DNA of 64,000 nt from assembly GCA_903825765.1 (NCBI GenBank), contig CAIKBU010000081.1, positions 1 through 64,000 on the forward strand, written 5' to 3'. Made by a program: the position numbers and the translations under genes. A model generated the notes under the pieces. The model was not told the DNA's origin. It was given only the letters and a program-made list of their open reading frames with translations, and did no database searches. Below are positions 1 to 9,610 of the stretch, piece by piece (position 1 is the stretch's first letter; every line of letters starts with the position of its first letter). This stretch comes from an uncultured Actinomycetes bacterium (GTDB lineage: Bacteria; Actinomycetota; Acidimicrobiia; Acidimicrobiales; RAAP-2).

Positions 1-1507
1 CACTCGATGAACTTTCAGCGGAGTGGCCACCCTCGCCACTTCTCGATGCGCCAGCGCCGCCCATGGCACCGGCGGCCGCACCAACTGCCGCCACCGTACC
101 AACGGCCGTCGCCAGGATTTCCTTGCGGTGCTGGCTCGGCACGTACTGGACATACTGTCCAAGTGGCCCCGAGGGAACAGCACCAATATGACCGAGCACC
201 GAACCAGCCGCCACGGTGAAATCCTCAAAACCAGCCACGCTCGTCTGTGTTCCGCTGACGAGACCGACGCTGACGCGGTGTGCCCCGACGGCCAGCGTCG
301 AGGGAAGTGTCAGGGTCAGGGTTGTTGAACCCGTCGCTGAGGTTTCGGCGGCAGTGGCGTTCAGCACATCGCCGTCAACCCAGGCGGAAAGTTGCAGTTG
401 TGCGGGGTACTGACCAACCGTAATCGTGACCTGGCAGTTGGCGATGGGGGTGTTCGGCGGCCCACAGAACCTCGTCACTGTTGACTGTCCGTGCAAGGAG
501 GCGAACGATCCGAACGACATCGTGGTGGGGGCCGACCGTGCCGCCAAAAACGCACCGTTCTTGGCGTTGGTGGCGACGACAGAACAGTGAGCGACGGCCG
601 CCCCACCGGTATAGGTCAATTGGTCGCCCCGTACGACACACTGCGGCGACTTTGTCACATACGACGTGACGTGGGCGCCAGAGCCGCCAGTGGTCTGCAG
701 CGTCATAGCCACCCCCGCAATACCGGTGCGTGCGCTCAAATGAAGCGGCGCCTGTGCCTTGAGGTGCGGGGGCGCAATCGTCAAGAGCGCGGTGGAGGTG
801 TCGTTAAACGTGACGTTCGGGTCACTGCCACCCCAGCAGTAAATCGTAAGGGGCGATGCCGTGGTGGTCACGGTGGTCGTGTAGTTCGACGAACAGGAGG
901 GAGAGGTCTCGACCGTCACCGGAATCTGTGGGCCCGTGGCCGATCCCGCGTGAAAACTGAAGGTGTAGGCCGGGGCCGCCGTCTTGGCAACGACCCTAAG
1001 GGCGTCGGGCACGACGAAGAGTGTTGCTTTATTGATGGTCAGAGAAGCGGTCGAAGAAACGTCGAGTGTGGTCGCCGTGTCGCTGCCCGCGCTACACGTA
1101 ATGGCACCGGCGTAGGATCCGACATTCCACGTGCCGTCGTAGCCCGAGGTGCACGTTGGCGGGGCCGTCAGCGTTGGCGTCACCACTGGTCCCGCCGGGC
1201 TCCCTTCGTGGTAGGTAAAGGTGTAGTTCGGCAGTGCGTCTGAGTAGGTAATGACCTGATTATCCGGCACGACGAACAACGTGCCTCCTCCATCGTGGGG
1301 GTACATCGACAACTCCCCCACCGTGGTGGGGATGTTCAACATATGCCCAGCGAACGTTACGGCTCCCGCCGAAATCGAGAAGAAGCTCGCCCCCAGTAGG
1401 ACGGTTGCGAGTGCCAAGGGAGCCAGCAGTGCCCCCACGAGCGCCAGTCGCACCCGTTGAACGAGTCGAACGTGCCCCGAGCGAGGGGGCCAGTCGCTGC
1501 GCTTCAT
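1..1507 (-). CDS. Secreted MBG/Ig-like repeat protein, partial (3' end beyond window)
   Basis: Open for 502 codons with no stop before the left edge, so the C-terminus is missing. The ATG at 1507 follows GGAGGG by 6 nt, and the gene starts 25 nt after the stop of the BspA-like gene, so the two form one operon. Residues 1-49 give a basic, then hydrophobic secretion signal ending near SAGA. Two MBG-like repeats (LFVVPD...Y.F.YH..S.TGP, about 77-160 and 162-245) with paired Cys follow, then Ig-like strands to about 435. Residues 466-486 are an Ala/Gly-rich hydrophobic stretch that may be a membrane segment, followed by a Ser/Gly-rich tail. The repeats match those of the upstream protein. A surface or adhesion role is inferred. 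Confidence 0.8.
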   Translation of the reverse strand, partial: MKRSDWPPRSGHVRLVQRVRLALVGALLAPLALATVLLGASFFSISAGAVTFAGHMLNIPTTVGELSMYPHDGGGTLFVVPDNQVITYSDALPNYTFTYHEGSPAGPVVTPTLTAPPTCTSGYDGTWNVGSYAGAITCSAGSDTATTLDVSSTASLTINKATLFVVPDALRVVAKTAAPAYTFSFHAGSATGPQIPVTVETSPSCSSNYTTTVTTTASPLTIYCWGGSDPNVTFNDTSTALLTIAPPHLKAQAPLHLSARTGIAGVAMTLQTTGGSGAHVTSYVTKSPQCVVRGDQLTYTGGAAVAHCSVVATNAKNGAFLAARSAPTTMSFGSFASLHGQSTVTRFCGPPNTPIANCQVTITVGQYPAQLQLSAWVDGDVLNATAAETSATGSTTLTLTLPSTLAVGAHRVSVGLVSGTQTSVAGFEDFTVAAGSVLGHIGAVPSGPLGQYVQYVPSQHRKEILATAVGTVAAVGAAAGAMGGAGASRSGEGGHSAESSSS

Positions 1508-1532
1508 TCGTCGTTTCCCTCCAGCGTTCATT

Positions 1533-4500
1533 TCAGTTGCTCACGTAGACCGCGTTGAGACCAAACGCCCACTTCAACTGAGCCGGTTGCGTGGTGACGC
1601 TGAGCGTCACGCTGGACAAGCCGAGGGACTGGAGCGCTGATCGTAGATAGGACGCAGTGGCCTGGGCGCGTTGGGTCGCCAGTGATGCGTTACTCGCATT
1701 GACGTACCCCGCCACGAAGACACTTGTCACGTGGGCGCCCTTGAGCGACGTGGCGTATCGCGTCAGTGACGCTTGATCGGCCGTCGTCAGGGTGCTTGAG
1801 CCGGCGCCGAACAAAACGTAGAGCGATTGGCCGTGCGGTGACGCAATCGTGACGGTCACTGGAAGCGAGTTAGCGCTGGCGTAGATGCCATTCGCCGCGT
1901 TGACCGCGGTGACGGTACAGATGCCCGTTCGCGTCGCACTCAGCAGCCCCGCCCTCACCGAGCACCCATCACCCGTCACTTGGTAGTGGTAGGACTTTAC
2001 CCCGCTACCACCGGTGGCGGTCAAGGTGAGTGGGGCGCCAATGACGGCCACCGTTGGCGAGCTAATGGCCACTCGCGTCTGCCTCGAAGGCGTAAAGGCG
2101 ACTGACACCGCAGCTGAGGAGACGCTGGCGTAAATACCGTTACCCGGATTGTTGGCCGTCACCGTGCAGGTTGTTCCCGATGACACCGTCAGCGAACGCC
2201 CACTGAGGAAGCATGAGGTGCCACTGACGTGGAACTGGGGCGCAACCACGCCCGATCCCCCAGCCGTCGTGAGGGTCACCGTCTGGCCGGCTACCGCGGT
2301 GGTCGCCGAGGTGATACTGAGGGTGGCCTGGAGGGCCCACGCGAAGTGAATTGTCACGGGTGGCGACGATGTCGCCACGTAATAGTCGGTCTGTGCATTG
2401 TGCGCACTGACCTGACAGTCAGTCGCCCCACTCGCCATCAGCGACGAACCCTGCAAGGTGCAGCCCAATCCCGCCACGGTGTAGGTCGTGGGTAACGACC
2501 CCGCGCCACCAGTGGCGGTGAGGACAAGTGCCGTACCCGCTACCCCACTGGTCGCGGCGGTGATCTGCAAAGGCGTTGGGGCAATGCGCGCAATCGTGAG
2601 ATTCGAAGTAGCACTCTCGTTAAAGGCGTAGTTCAGATCAGTGCCGTAGTTGCATCGAACGGTCAATGGCGACAGCGCCGCGGAGGTGGTCGCGCTGTAA
2701 CCACTCGCGCACACCGGCGTGACCTGAATACTCGGCGTTACCACTGGGCCGGTGGCGCTCCCCGTGTGATAGGCGAATGGGTACGACGGCACTGGACTAA
2801 GCGCGTTGACGGCGACAGCACTGGGCACGACAAAGAGGGTCACCTTACTCAGCGTGAGGTCTTGCGTCGTCAGTACTCCAACGAAGTTGCCATCGCTGGT
2901 CGCCGACACGGTCAGCGAACACTGTCCGGTACCGGCGGTCAACGTTACCTTCATGCCGTTCACCGCACACGCCGGATTCGACGACGTAACGGTCACCTTA
3001 CCGAGATCACCCTTGGTGAGGGAGTACGTAACGGTGTACACGCTGCCGTACGCCGTGCTCGATGGGGTTGAGGTGAAGCGAATGGTTGGGGTGGCCTGAT
3101 CAATGGTGAGGCGTGCACTCGTTGTCGTGTCGAAGACGTAATTCGGGTCGCGTCCACCCTGACAGTTAATCGTCAACGGCGAAAGTGCGACGCTCGATAG
3201 TGGACCGTAGGGCGACGCACACGTGGGCGACGACGATGGCGCCACGGTGACGACCGGACCATCGGTTGCGCCGAGGTGAAAACTGTAGGTGTACGGCGGG
3301 ACTGCGTCCCCGTAGATCATGCTCTGGTCATCGGGAACGACGAACAGAGTGTCGGGGCTGACAGTGATTGACGCCGTACTCGAGACGTTGAAGACGTAGT
3401 TCGGATCTTGCCCCGCCTGGCATTGAATAGTAAGTGGCGAGTCGGGCACCGTGGTGGTCGCCGAGTAGGGCGAGGTGCACGTTGGGCTCTGCTCCAACGC
3501 CACTGAGGCTGGTGATCCCGTCGGACTATCGGTAAAGAGCGCGTAGGTGTAGTCAGGAACGGCATCGCCATAGTTGACCTGTTGGGCGTCGGGGACGACG
3601 TAGAGCAAGATTGGTCGAATCGTGAGGGACGCCGTACTCGACGTGTCGAACACGTAGTTGGGGTCATAGCCCGTCGCGCAGGTGATCGCGTGTGCGTAGG
3701 TCCCGGCATTCCAGGTGCCGTCGTAGTCGGACGTGCAGTACGGCTCTGACGCTACCGACACCTCGAGGAGGGGGCCAGTAGGTGAGTTGAGGTGATAGGC
3801 AAACGTGAAATCCGGCGCGGCGTCGGCGTAGTTAATGCTCTGCGCAGTAGGCACCACGTACAGCGTCACCTGGGCAATAGTGATCGTGGGCACCAGTGAC
3901 ACGCCGTAATCTGAGCCGTAGTTGAACTGACTCGTCGGGTCTTGGTTCCCGCCGCCCTGGTATTGGGCCGTGATGACGTCGCCGGCAAATTCGATGTTCG
4001 GGTCGGTACACCCTGCCCCGTACCGCTCACCGCCACCCACCGCGGCGCCCAGGTCCGTCCAGGCGGATGACGAGCACGCCAGTGCCCCGTTGTCGCTAAT
4101 GGTCAACGTTCCCGTCGGAGGAGTCGATCCCGCTGGGATCGTGAGTGTCACTTGGTACGCATTCGAAAAGCCACCGAGCGGCGATCCGGTCAGCGTGAAG
4201 TTCAGTGCCGACAGGTTGCAGGTCACCACACCTTGACAGCGGTTCGTGAAGTTCACGACGTTCCCGACCGACCAGCGCGAAATATTTTGAGCGAAACTGG
4301 TCGCTCCCTGGAACAGATAACTCATGTCGGTGACGTTGGCGGTACGCCACGTCGCAAGGGGCTGGTTAAAGGCCGTCGCCGAGGCGAAGGTGCCACTCAT
4401 ATCAGTAACGCTCGAGGTGTCCCATTTGCCCAGGGGTTGGTTGAATGCGGTCGCACCCTGGAAGGTGGCGTTCAGGTTCGCCACCCTGCTCACGTTCCAT

Positions 4501-6197
4501 GTCTCGAGGGGCGCATTGAAGGCGGTGGCGTAACTAAAGGTGCCGTTGAGCGTCACGACGTTCGAGGTGTCCCACGCCAGTGCCTGATTGAAGGAGGGGT
4601 CGTAGGCGAAGGTGAAACTGAGATCAGTGACGTTCGTGGTCTTCCAAGCGTTGAGAGGTTGGTTGAAATCGCTCGCCCCAGCAAACATGTACGCCATAGT
4701 GGTGACGTTGTGCACGTCGGAAAAGAGTGGGCTGTTGAAACTCGTCGCGCCGGCGAACATGCCGCTCATATCGGTGACACTCTGAGTTGCGAGCCCCGTG
4801 AGGGAGCGGTTGAAGGCGGTGTCTCCTTGAAACATGCCGCTCATGTTCGTGACGTTCGGCGTGGTGGTGAACACCGCACTATCAAACGAGGTGGCCCCGA
4901 GGAACATGGCCGCCATCGACGTGCACGACGACAGGTCCCAGGCCGTCAAGGGCTGGTTGAAACTACTCGCGAGCTCGAACATTCCGTCCGCCGTCGTGAG
5001 TGCCTGGGTACGCCAACCGGCGAGTGGCTCATTGAAGGCGGTGGCATCAAGGAACATGTAACTGGCATCGGTGACGAGACCCATCGACCAATTCTCCAAG
5101 GGCTGATTGAACGACGAGGCGTTGGCGAACATGCCGTTCATCGTCGTCACCGAGGACGTGTCCCAACTCCCCAGTGGCTGATTGAACGACGTCGCACCCG
5201 AGAAGGTAAAGATCATTTCCTGCACGTTGGTCGTCGACCAATTGGCGAGTGGTTTATTGAATGCCGTGTCTTGCTGGAAGACGTAGTCCATTTGGGTGAC
5301 GTTGCTCGTATTCCAGGCGTTCAGCGGTTGGTCAAAGGAGCTCGCAAACTGAAACAGACCATTGAGGTTGGTGACATTGGCGACGTTCCAGTTACCGATG
5401 GGCTGGTTGAACGCCGACGCGTTTTGAAACATAAAGCTGAGGTCGGTTACCGCGCCGGTCTGCCAATTCGATAGTGGTTGGTTGAAGACCGGGTCGGAGG
5501 CGAACATAAAGCTCATCGAGGTGACCAACGCCGTCTGGGAAAACAGTGGACTATTAAACGCACTCGCCCCTTGAAACATGTAGCTCATGTCGGTGACGTT
5601 GTACGTGGCCCACGGTAACGGTTGATTAAACGATGTGGCACCCTCAAACATCCCCGCCATAGTCGTGACGGCGCTGGTGTCCCAGGTGGCGAGGGTGCCG
5701 TTGAATGACGTTGCACCGTCGAACATATAGCTGAGGTTCGATACGGTGCCGGGCAAGGTCGAGGGTACGTGTTGCAAGGTAATTGCCCCGTTGAAGGCGT
5801 AGGCGAAGGACTGCCACGGCCCCGACCAGCTGGTGACCGAGGTCAACGCCACCAATGGCGTCGCCGAGGCAGAACCGAAGCCCACCACCTGACTCGAAGC
5901 GGTAATCGTTACCGTGTAGGTACCGAGCGCCGCGTAGTGGTGCGACAACGACGAGTTGACCGACCCGTCGCCCCAGTTGATCTGCGAGCCACCGTCGGTC
6001 ACGGGCAAATTGTTCGCGTCGACCAATGGCAGTGACACGTCGGTCGGGTTCGTCAACACGAGCGTCATCGCAGGTCGAGTGGTCACCGCGGACGCGGTGC
6101 CACTCGCCACCATGGACCACGTCACGAAGAAGAAAACACCGACGACGAGACTGGCGGCGACGAGACAAACTTTCGTCAAGAGAATGCGCTTCGCCAT
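1533..6197 (-). CDS. Giant surface protein: PKD-like, BspA-type repeats, MBG/Ig repeats, OmpA-like C-terminus
   Basis: 1554 residues. The ATG at 6197 has a GGTGAGG site 5 nt upstream; a TTG at 6233 in frame lacks one. Residues 5-35 form a signal or anchor. A PKD-like domain (NWGDG...H.Y..LGTYTVTI) lies near 70-100. About 20 repeats of 24-25 residues with the pattern MF..A..FN.PL..W.TS.VT.M (BspA/DUF285 type) span about 130-650. Four MBG-like repeats (L.VVP....YGDA.P.Y.Y) and Ig-like units with paired Cys follow to about 1450. The last 99 residues resemble an OmpA peptidoglycan-binding domain (F..GSS.L..., GYVN..., TQRAQA). Known BspA repeats mediate adhesion. In a monoderm the OmpA-like end would tether the protein to peptidoglycan (inference). 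It is first in an operon with another MBG protein. Confidence 0.85.
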   Translation of the reverse strand: MAKRILLTKVCLVAASLVVGVFFFVTWSMVASGTASAVTTRPAMTLVLTNPTDVSLPLVDANNLPVTDGGSQINWGDGSVNSSLSHHYAALGTYTVTITASSQVVGFGSASATPLVALTSVTSWSGPWQSFAYAFNGAITLQHVPSTLPGTVSNLSYMFDGATSFNGTLATWDTSAVTTMAGMFEGATSFNQPLPWATYNVTDMSYMFQGASAFNSPLFSQTALVTSMSFMFASDPVFNQPLSNWQTGAVTDLSFMFQNASAFNQPIGNWNVANVTNLNGLFQFASSFDQPLNAWNTSNVTQMDYVFQQDTAFNKPLANWSTTNVQEMIFTFSGATSFNQPLGSWDTSSVTTMNGMFANASSFNQPLENWSMGLVTDASYMFLDATAFNEPLAGWRTQALTTADGMFELASSFNQPLTAWDLSSCTSMAAMFLGATSFDSAVFTTTPNVTNMSGMFQGDTAFNRSLTGLATQSVTDMSGMFAGATSFNSPLFSDVHNVTTMAYMFAGASDFNQPLNAWKTTNVTDLSFTFAYDPSFNQALAWDTSNVVTLNGTFSYATAFNAPLETWNVSRVANLNATFQGATAFNQPLGKWDTSSVTDMSGTFASATAFNQPLATWRTANVTDMSYLFQGATSFAQNISRWSVGNVVNFTNRCQGVVTCNLSALNFTLTGSPLGGFSNAYQVTLTIPAGSTPPTGTLTISDNGALACSSSAWTDLGAAVGGGERYGAGCTDPNIEFAGDVITAQYQGGGNQDPTSQFNYGSDYGVSLVPTITIAQVTLYVVPTAQSINYADAAPDFTFAYHLNSPTGPLLEVSVASEPYCTSDYDGTWNAGTYAHAITCATGYDPNYVFDTSSTASLTIRPILLYVVPDAQQVNYGDAVPDYTYALFTDSPTGSPASVALEQSPTCTSPYSATTTVPDSPLTIQCQAGQDPNYVFNVSSTASITVSPDTLFVVPDDQSMIYGDAVPPYTYSFHLGATDGPVVTVAPSSSPTCASPYGPLSSVALSPLTINCQGGRDPNYVFDTTTSARLTIDQATPTIRFTSTPSSTAYGSVYTVTYSLTKGDLGKVTVTSSNPACAVNGMKVTLTAGTGQCSLTVSATSDGNFVGVLTTQDLTLSKVTLFVVPSAVAVNALSPVPSYPFAYHTGSATGPVVTPSIQVTPVCASGYSATTSAALSPLTVRCNYGTDLNYAFNESATSNLTIARIAPTPLQITAATSGVAGTALVLTATGGAGSLPTTYTVAGLGCTLQGSSLMASGATDCQVSAHNAQTDYYVATSSPPVTIHFAWALQATLSITSATTAVAGQTVTLTTAGGSGVVAPQFHVSGTSCFLSGRSLTVSSGTTCTVTANNPGNGIYASVSSAAVSVAFTPSRQTRVAISSPTVAVIGAPLTLTATGGSGVKSYHYQVTGDGCSVRAGLLSATRTGICTVTAVNAANGIYASANSLPVTVTIASPHGQSLYVLFGAGSSTLTTADQASLTRYATSLKGAHVTSVFVAGYVNASNASLATQRAQATASYLRSALQSLGLSSVTLSVTTQPAQLKWAFGLNAVYVSN

Positions 6198-6390
6198 GAC
6201 TACCTCACCACACACCGTCGTCTCCACTTTCAATCACGTTTAGACCCAGTGGTGTTGGCCTTTCTCTATTTAACCACGCCAACCTGTCGTGCTGAGTCGG
6301 GCGCGCCGTACCTCGGCGTGTCACACGCGACCAGCGATGCATTGGCCCTCTCACGCGGGTGCGTCAGAGTGGTGGCGTTTCCAGACGCGG

Positions 6391-6396
6391 TACAGT
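6391..6396 (+). promoter_or_regulatory. Leaderless-type -10 (TACAGT)
   Basis: TACAGT ends 6 nt before the GTG at 6403. There is no Shine-Dalgarno sequence. This supports the GTG as start of a leaderless transcript. Confidence 0.55.
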
Positions 6397-6402
6397 AGCG
6401 CA

Positions 6403-6684
6403 GTGACTGATGCCAACGAACTCCCCGAAGAAATCGCCTACCTGCAATCCACGCCAGTGGAGCAAGTCCTCGGCAACCACATCTTTGTCCTTTTGCAGCT
6501 CGTCGCGGTTCACGTCGCGGCCACCCCACCGAATCTCGAAAGCGCGCAGCTGGTCATCGACATGCTGGTCGCGATGATCGAGACGGGCGGCGACCGCTTG
6601 GGCGAACACGTCACGTTGTATCGGGGCGCCCTCGCCGAGACCCAGCAAGCATTCGCGCGGGCCGTCGCCCAAAAAGGAAGCTAA
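6403..6684 (+). CDS. DUF1844-like small protein
   Basis: 93 residues of unknown function, with an amphipathic, mostly helical sequence (LPEEIAYL, HIFVLLQLVAVH, LVIDMLVAMIE, ALAETQQAF) resembling the DUF1844 family found in many bacteria. No catalytic motif is visible. The GTG at 6403 is chosen because TACAGT sits 6 nt upstream and the conserved-looking sequence begins right after it; the frame is open further upstream but reads as noncoding. The stop overlaps the stop of the convergent cold-shock-domain gene by 3 nt. Confidence 0.6.
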   Translation: MTDANELPEEIAYLQSTPVEQVLGNHIFVLLQLVAVHVAATPPNLESAQLVIDMLVAMIETGGDRLGEHVTLYRGALAETQQAFARAVAQKGS

Positions 6685-6884
6685 TCCACTATTCGAATCG
6701 CTGAGGCCTCGTCAACGCCGAGATGGCCGACGACGCGCGACGCCCTGACGGTGGCCCCAACTGGCACCTGGCGCGTACCGTCAGCAATCGTGACACAGTG
6801 GAAATACAATTCCTCACCGTCGCTACTGCGTAGCCACCCGTCACCGCGGTGAACGTCAAAGGAGACGACCTCACCGAGCAGCAT
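6681..6884 (-). CDS. Small cold-shock-domain (OB-fold) protein
   Basis: 67 residues with the cold-shock-domain layout: GEVVSFDVHRGDGWL (RNP1-like), then DGEELYFHCVTI (RNP2-like FHC in place of VHFS), then a V..G..V.A..V closing strand. Cold-shock proteins bind single-stranded RNA or DNA; the aromatic surface residues are only partly kept, so this is a divergent member. The start overlaps the ribH stop (TAATG), implying translational coupling. It is the last gene of the long pyr-to-rib operon. Confidence 0.7.
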   Translation of the reverse strand: MLLGEVVSFDVHRGDGWLRSSDGEELYFHCVTIADGTRQVPVGATVRASRVVGHLGVDEASAIRIVD

Positions 6885-7420
6885 TACGCCCCGAGTGGTC
6901 CACGCTTGACGATATTGACCATTTCGAGCGCCGTCAGGGCCGTTTCGCGCCCCTTGTTGGTATGGTCGGGCATCGAACGCTCCAGCGCCTGGTCCACCGT
7001 ATTGGTGGTCAGCACGCCAAAGATAACCGGGGTCCCTGTAGCGAGCTGGACGTCTTGCACCCCGCGGGCACACTCCCCCGCGACGACGTCGTAGTGGCCG
7101 GTGTCACCACGAATGACGGCACCTAACGTCAGCACGGCATCGACCCGACCCGAGGTGATCATGGCCTTGGCCAGGAGTGGCAGTTCAAAGGCTCCCGGGG
7201 CCCAACCGAGGACAATGTCGCGTCGCTCGACACCCTTCTCGAGGAGCGCCTCAAGGGCGGCATCAAGCAGTCGCGTCGTGACGCCACCATTGAATCGGCC
7301 ACAGGCGAGTCCAACACGGACACCACGGCCGTCTTCACTGGCCCGCAAGTACGTACCGACTCGTTCCGCGAGCAAGACTTCGGTCGTGGGGTCAAAGGCT
7401 GTCTCATTGGTCGATGTCAT
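6884..7420 (-). CDS. ribH: 6,7-dimethyl-8-ribityllumazine synthase
   Basis: Condenses 5-amino-6-ribitylaminouracil with 3,4-dihydroxybutanone 4-phosphate in riboflavin synthesis. 178 residues. Family segments are clear: [10 protein letters not shown], the substrate-binding [24 protein letters not shown] with the catalytic His, and [12 protein letters not shown]. The ATG at 7420 is preceded by GGAGGG and overlaps the end of ribBA by 17 nt, so the N-terminus is some 20 residues longer than in short homologues. A longer frame to 7519 would overlap ribBA further and lacks support. Confidence 0.95.
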   Translation of the reverse strand: MTSTNETAFDPTTEVLLAERVGTYLRASEDGRGVRVGLACGRFNGGVTTRLLDAALEALLEKGVERRDIVLGWAPGAFELPLLAKAMITSGRVDAVLTLGAVIRGDTGHYDVVAGECARGVQDVQLATGTPVIFGVLTTNTVDQALERSMPDHTNKGRETALTALEMVNIVKRGPLGA

Positions 7421-8624
7421 CAAGGCCCTCCAGTAGGTGTCCCATTCGTTCGCGCTTCGTGCGAAGGTAGTCAATATTAAATGCCGTTGGTGTGCTCTCG
7501 AGAGGAACTCGCCCAACAATGTTCAGGCCGAATCCTTCGAGGCCACCGTACTTCGCCGGGTTGTTAGTCAGGAGTCGCATGGTGCTCACCCCGAGGTCGA
7601 CGAGGATTTGAGCACCGATGCCGTACTCACGAGAGTCCACTGGCAGACCGAGTTCGGTGTTGGCGTCGACGGTGTCGGCACCCTGCTCTTGCAAGGCGTA
7701 GGCGCGAATCTTGTGGCCGAGCCCAATGCCACGCCCCTCGTGTCCACGAAGGTACACAATCACTCCGGCACCCTCATCGGCCACCTTGGCGAGCGCTGAC
7801 TGAAGTTGGGGGCCGCAGTCGCAGCGCAGCGAGCCCAGTGCGTCGCCGGTGAGACACTCGGAGTGCACGCGAACCAGCACGTCGTCAGTTGTGGCGTCAC
7901 CGTAGACCAGGGCCATGTGCTGCTCACCGTCCAGCACACTTTCGTAGACCACCGCATTGAATTCGCCGTGCACCGTTGGCAGCGAGGCCTCAGCCACTCG
8001 CCGCACCAATTTTTCGTGCTTGCGGCGGTAGCGAATGAGATCCGCAATAGTAACGAGCGGCAGGCCGTGCTCCTCGGCGAACGCTTCGAGCTCCGGCATA
8101 CGAGCCATGTCGGACTTATCTTTGGTGACTATTTCACACAACACCCCAGAAGGAAACTTGCCCGCCAAGCGGCATAGGTCAACCGTGGCCTCGGTGTGAC
8201 CCGCTCGCTTTAAGACGCCGCCGGCGCGATATCGCAGCGGGAAAATGTGCCCCGGTCGATTGAGGTCAGTCGGCTTGGTGGCGGGATCGATGAGTGCGCG
8301 AATCGTCGCGGCGCGGTCAGCCGCGGAGATGCCCGTCGACGTGCCGTGGCGGTAATCGACGGTCACCGTGAAGGCGGTGCGCTGCGCTTCGGTGTTGGCC
8401 ACCACCATGAGGGGTAGTTCGAGTTCGTCGGCGCGTGCCGCCTCGAGTGGCGAGCAGATGACGCCCGAGGTGTGCTCGAGGAAGAAGGCCATCGCCTCGG
8501 GGGTCGCGTCTTCGGCGGCCATAATGAGGTCCCCCTCATTTTCGCGATCTTCGTCGTCGACGACCACGATCATGCCGCCACGCTTCAGTTGTTCAATTGC
8601 CTCTTCGATTGTCGCAATCGCCAT
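7404..8624 (-). CDS. ribBA: Bifunctional 3,4-DHBP synthase / GTP cyclohydrolase II
   Basis: Supplies both precursors of riboflavin. 406 residues. The N-terminal RibB half has [22 protein letters not shown] and [11 protein letters not shown], the metal- and substrate-binding residues of DHBP synthase. The RibA half (from about 205) has the zinc ligands in [10 protein letters not shown] with the preceding Cys of [17 protein letters not shown], and [12 protein letters not shown] with the catalytic Tyr/Arg region. Both halves look complete. The ATG overlaps the ribD stop (TAATG), so the riboflavin synthase gene often found between ribD and ribBA is absent here. Confidence 0.95.
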   Translation of the reverse strand: MAIATIEEAIEQLKRGGMIVVVDDEDRENEGDLIMAAEDATPEAMAFFLEHTSGVICSPLEAARADELELPLMVVANTEAQRTAFTVTVDYRHGTSTGISAADRAATIRALIDPATKPTDLNRPGHIFPLRYRAGGVLKRAGHTEATVDLCRLAGKFPSGVLCEIVTKDKSDMARMPELEAFAEEHGLPLVTIADLIRYRRKHEKLVRRVAEASLPTVHGEFNAVVYESVLDGEQHMALVYGDATTDDVLVRVHSECLTGDALGSLRCDCGPQLQSALAKVADEGAGVIVYLRGHEGRGIGLGHKIRAYALQEQGADTVDANTELGLPVDSREYGIGAQILVDLGVSTMRLLTNNPAKYGGLEGFGLNIVGRVPLESTPTAFNIDYLRTKRERMGHLLEGLDDIDQ

Positions 8625-9610
8625 TAGATCTCCACATCCACTCGAATATCGTCACCAGTTGGTCGCACCGCCGTAAAGCGGGCTCGGCGCAGTTGCGACA
8701 GCGTACCGGTCGAAAGGGTCCGAAGCGCCGCGGTCGTGTCCTGACCACCAGCAAATGCGGGGGCTAGGTACCAGACCACGTGGTTTACCAACTCGGCGTC
8801 GATGAAGGCCGACACCGTACTCGGGCCACCCTCGATCAGAACTTGCAAAACATCGAGTTCGCCAAGTTCGTCCAAAATGTCGCGCAACGAACCGGTTCGC
8901 TCGAGGCAGGGTCGCACCCGGGCCGACGGTGGCGCAGCGCCGAGGACCACCCGAAGCGGCTCGAGCACGATGTCGCCGAGACGAGCGGTCAGCGCGGGGT
9001 CGTCGCTGCGAACGGTACCCGCGCCCACAATGATGGCCTGACTTTGGGCGCGCAGGAGGTGGCCATCACGTCGCGCCGCCTCACCGGTAATCCACTGCGA
9101 GGAACCGTCGGCCATCGCAACCGCGCCATCCAGCGTGCTCGCCACCTTGGCAATGACGTAGGGTCGCCCCGTAATACGGTGCCACAGGTACGGCGCTAGT
9201 TGGACGCGCACCTCTTCAATCAAAACGCCGGTCGTCACTTTTATGCCGGCCTCGCGAAGCGCGGCGACTCCCTTACCCGCAACGCGAGGATCAGGGTCGA
9301 GGGTGCCAACGACAATGTGGCTAATGCCGGCGTCAATAATCGCCTCGACGCACGGCCCGGTGCGCCCGACATGACAGCAGGGCTCCAACGTCACCACCAA
9401 CGTCCCACCACGAGCATCGCCGTTCGCGGCCGCGAGGGCCTCGATTTCGGCGTGCGACGAACCGGGCACTTGGGTATGACCACGTCCGCGTTCGACGCCG
9501 CCGGCGTCCAGAATGATGGCACCCACCCACGGATTTGGCGGGGCGTGCAGCCGGGCCTTGTCTCCTTCGACAATCGCCTCCGCCATCAGGTCCTCGAGGT
9601 GAAGTGTCAC
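8624..9610 (-). CDS. ribD: Bifunctional riboflavin biosynthesis deaminase/reductase
   Basis: Deaminates and then reduces the pyrimidine intermediate of riboflavin synthesis. 328 residues. The deaminase domain has the zinc site: HAE (SSHAEIEAL), then the [11 protein letters not shown] loop. The reductase domain begins near 150 ([13 protein letters not shown]) and has [15 protein letters not shown] and a C-terminal [12 protein letters not shown]. The GTG at 9610 overlaps the rpe stop by 3 nt; an ATG eight codons later (MAEAIVEG) is an alternative start. It is coupled tightly to ribBA downstream. Confidence 0.93.
   Translation of the reverse strand: MTLHLEDLMAEAIVEGDKARLHAPPNPWVGAIILDAGGVERGRGHTQVPGSSHAEIEALAAANGDARGGTLVVTLEPCCHVGRTGPCVEAIIDAGISHIVVGTLDPDPRVAGKGVAALREAGIKVTTGVLIEEVRVQLAPYLWHRITGRPYVIAKVASTLDGAVAMADGSSQWITGEAARRDGHLLRAQSQAIIVGAGTVRSDDPALTARLGDIVLEPLRVVLGAAPPSARVRPCLERTGSLRDILDELGELDVLQVLIEGGPSTVSAFIDAELVNHVVWYLAPAFAGGQDTTAALRTLSTGTLSQLRRARFTAVRPTGDDIRVDVEI

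Noticed and set aside
491-1243. 250-codon plus-strand open frame near the left edge
   Set aside because: Antisense to the partial MBG gene, which has a signal peptide, repeats and a good ribosome site.
4152-5474. 440-codon open frame on the plus strand
   Set aside because: It is antisense to the BspA repeats and repeats with the same period; its basic, Gly/Arg-rich product matches no family. A shadow of the true gene.
4321-5760. Short regular repeats resembling a CRISPR array
   Set aside because: The period is set by 24-25-residue protein repeats, with no identical repeats and no spacers.
1533-6197. OmpA-like domain as evidence of an outer membrane
   Set aside because: The domain occurs in Actinobacteria too, and every lineage marker here is actinobacterial.
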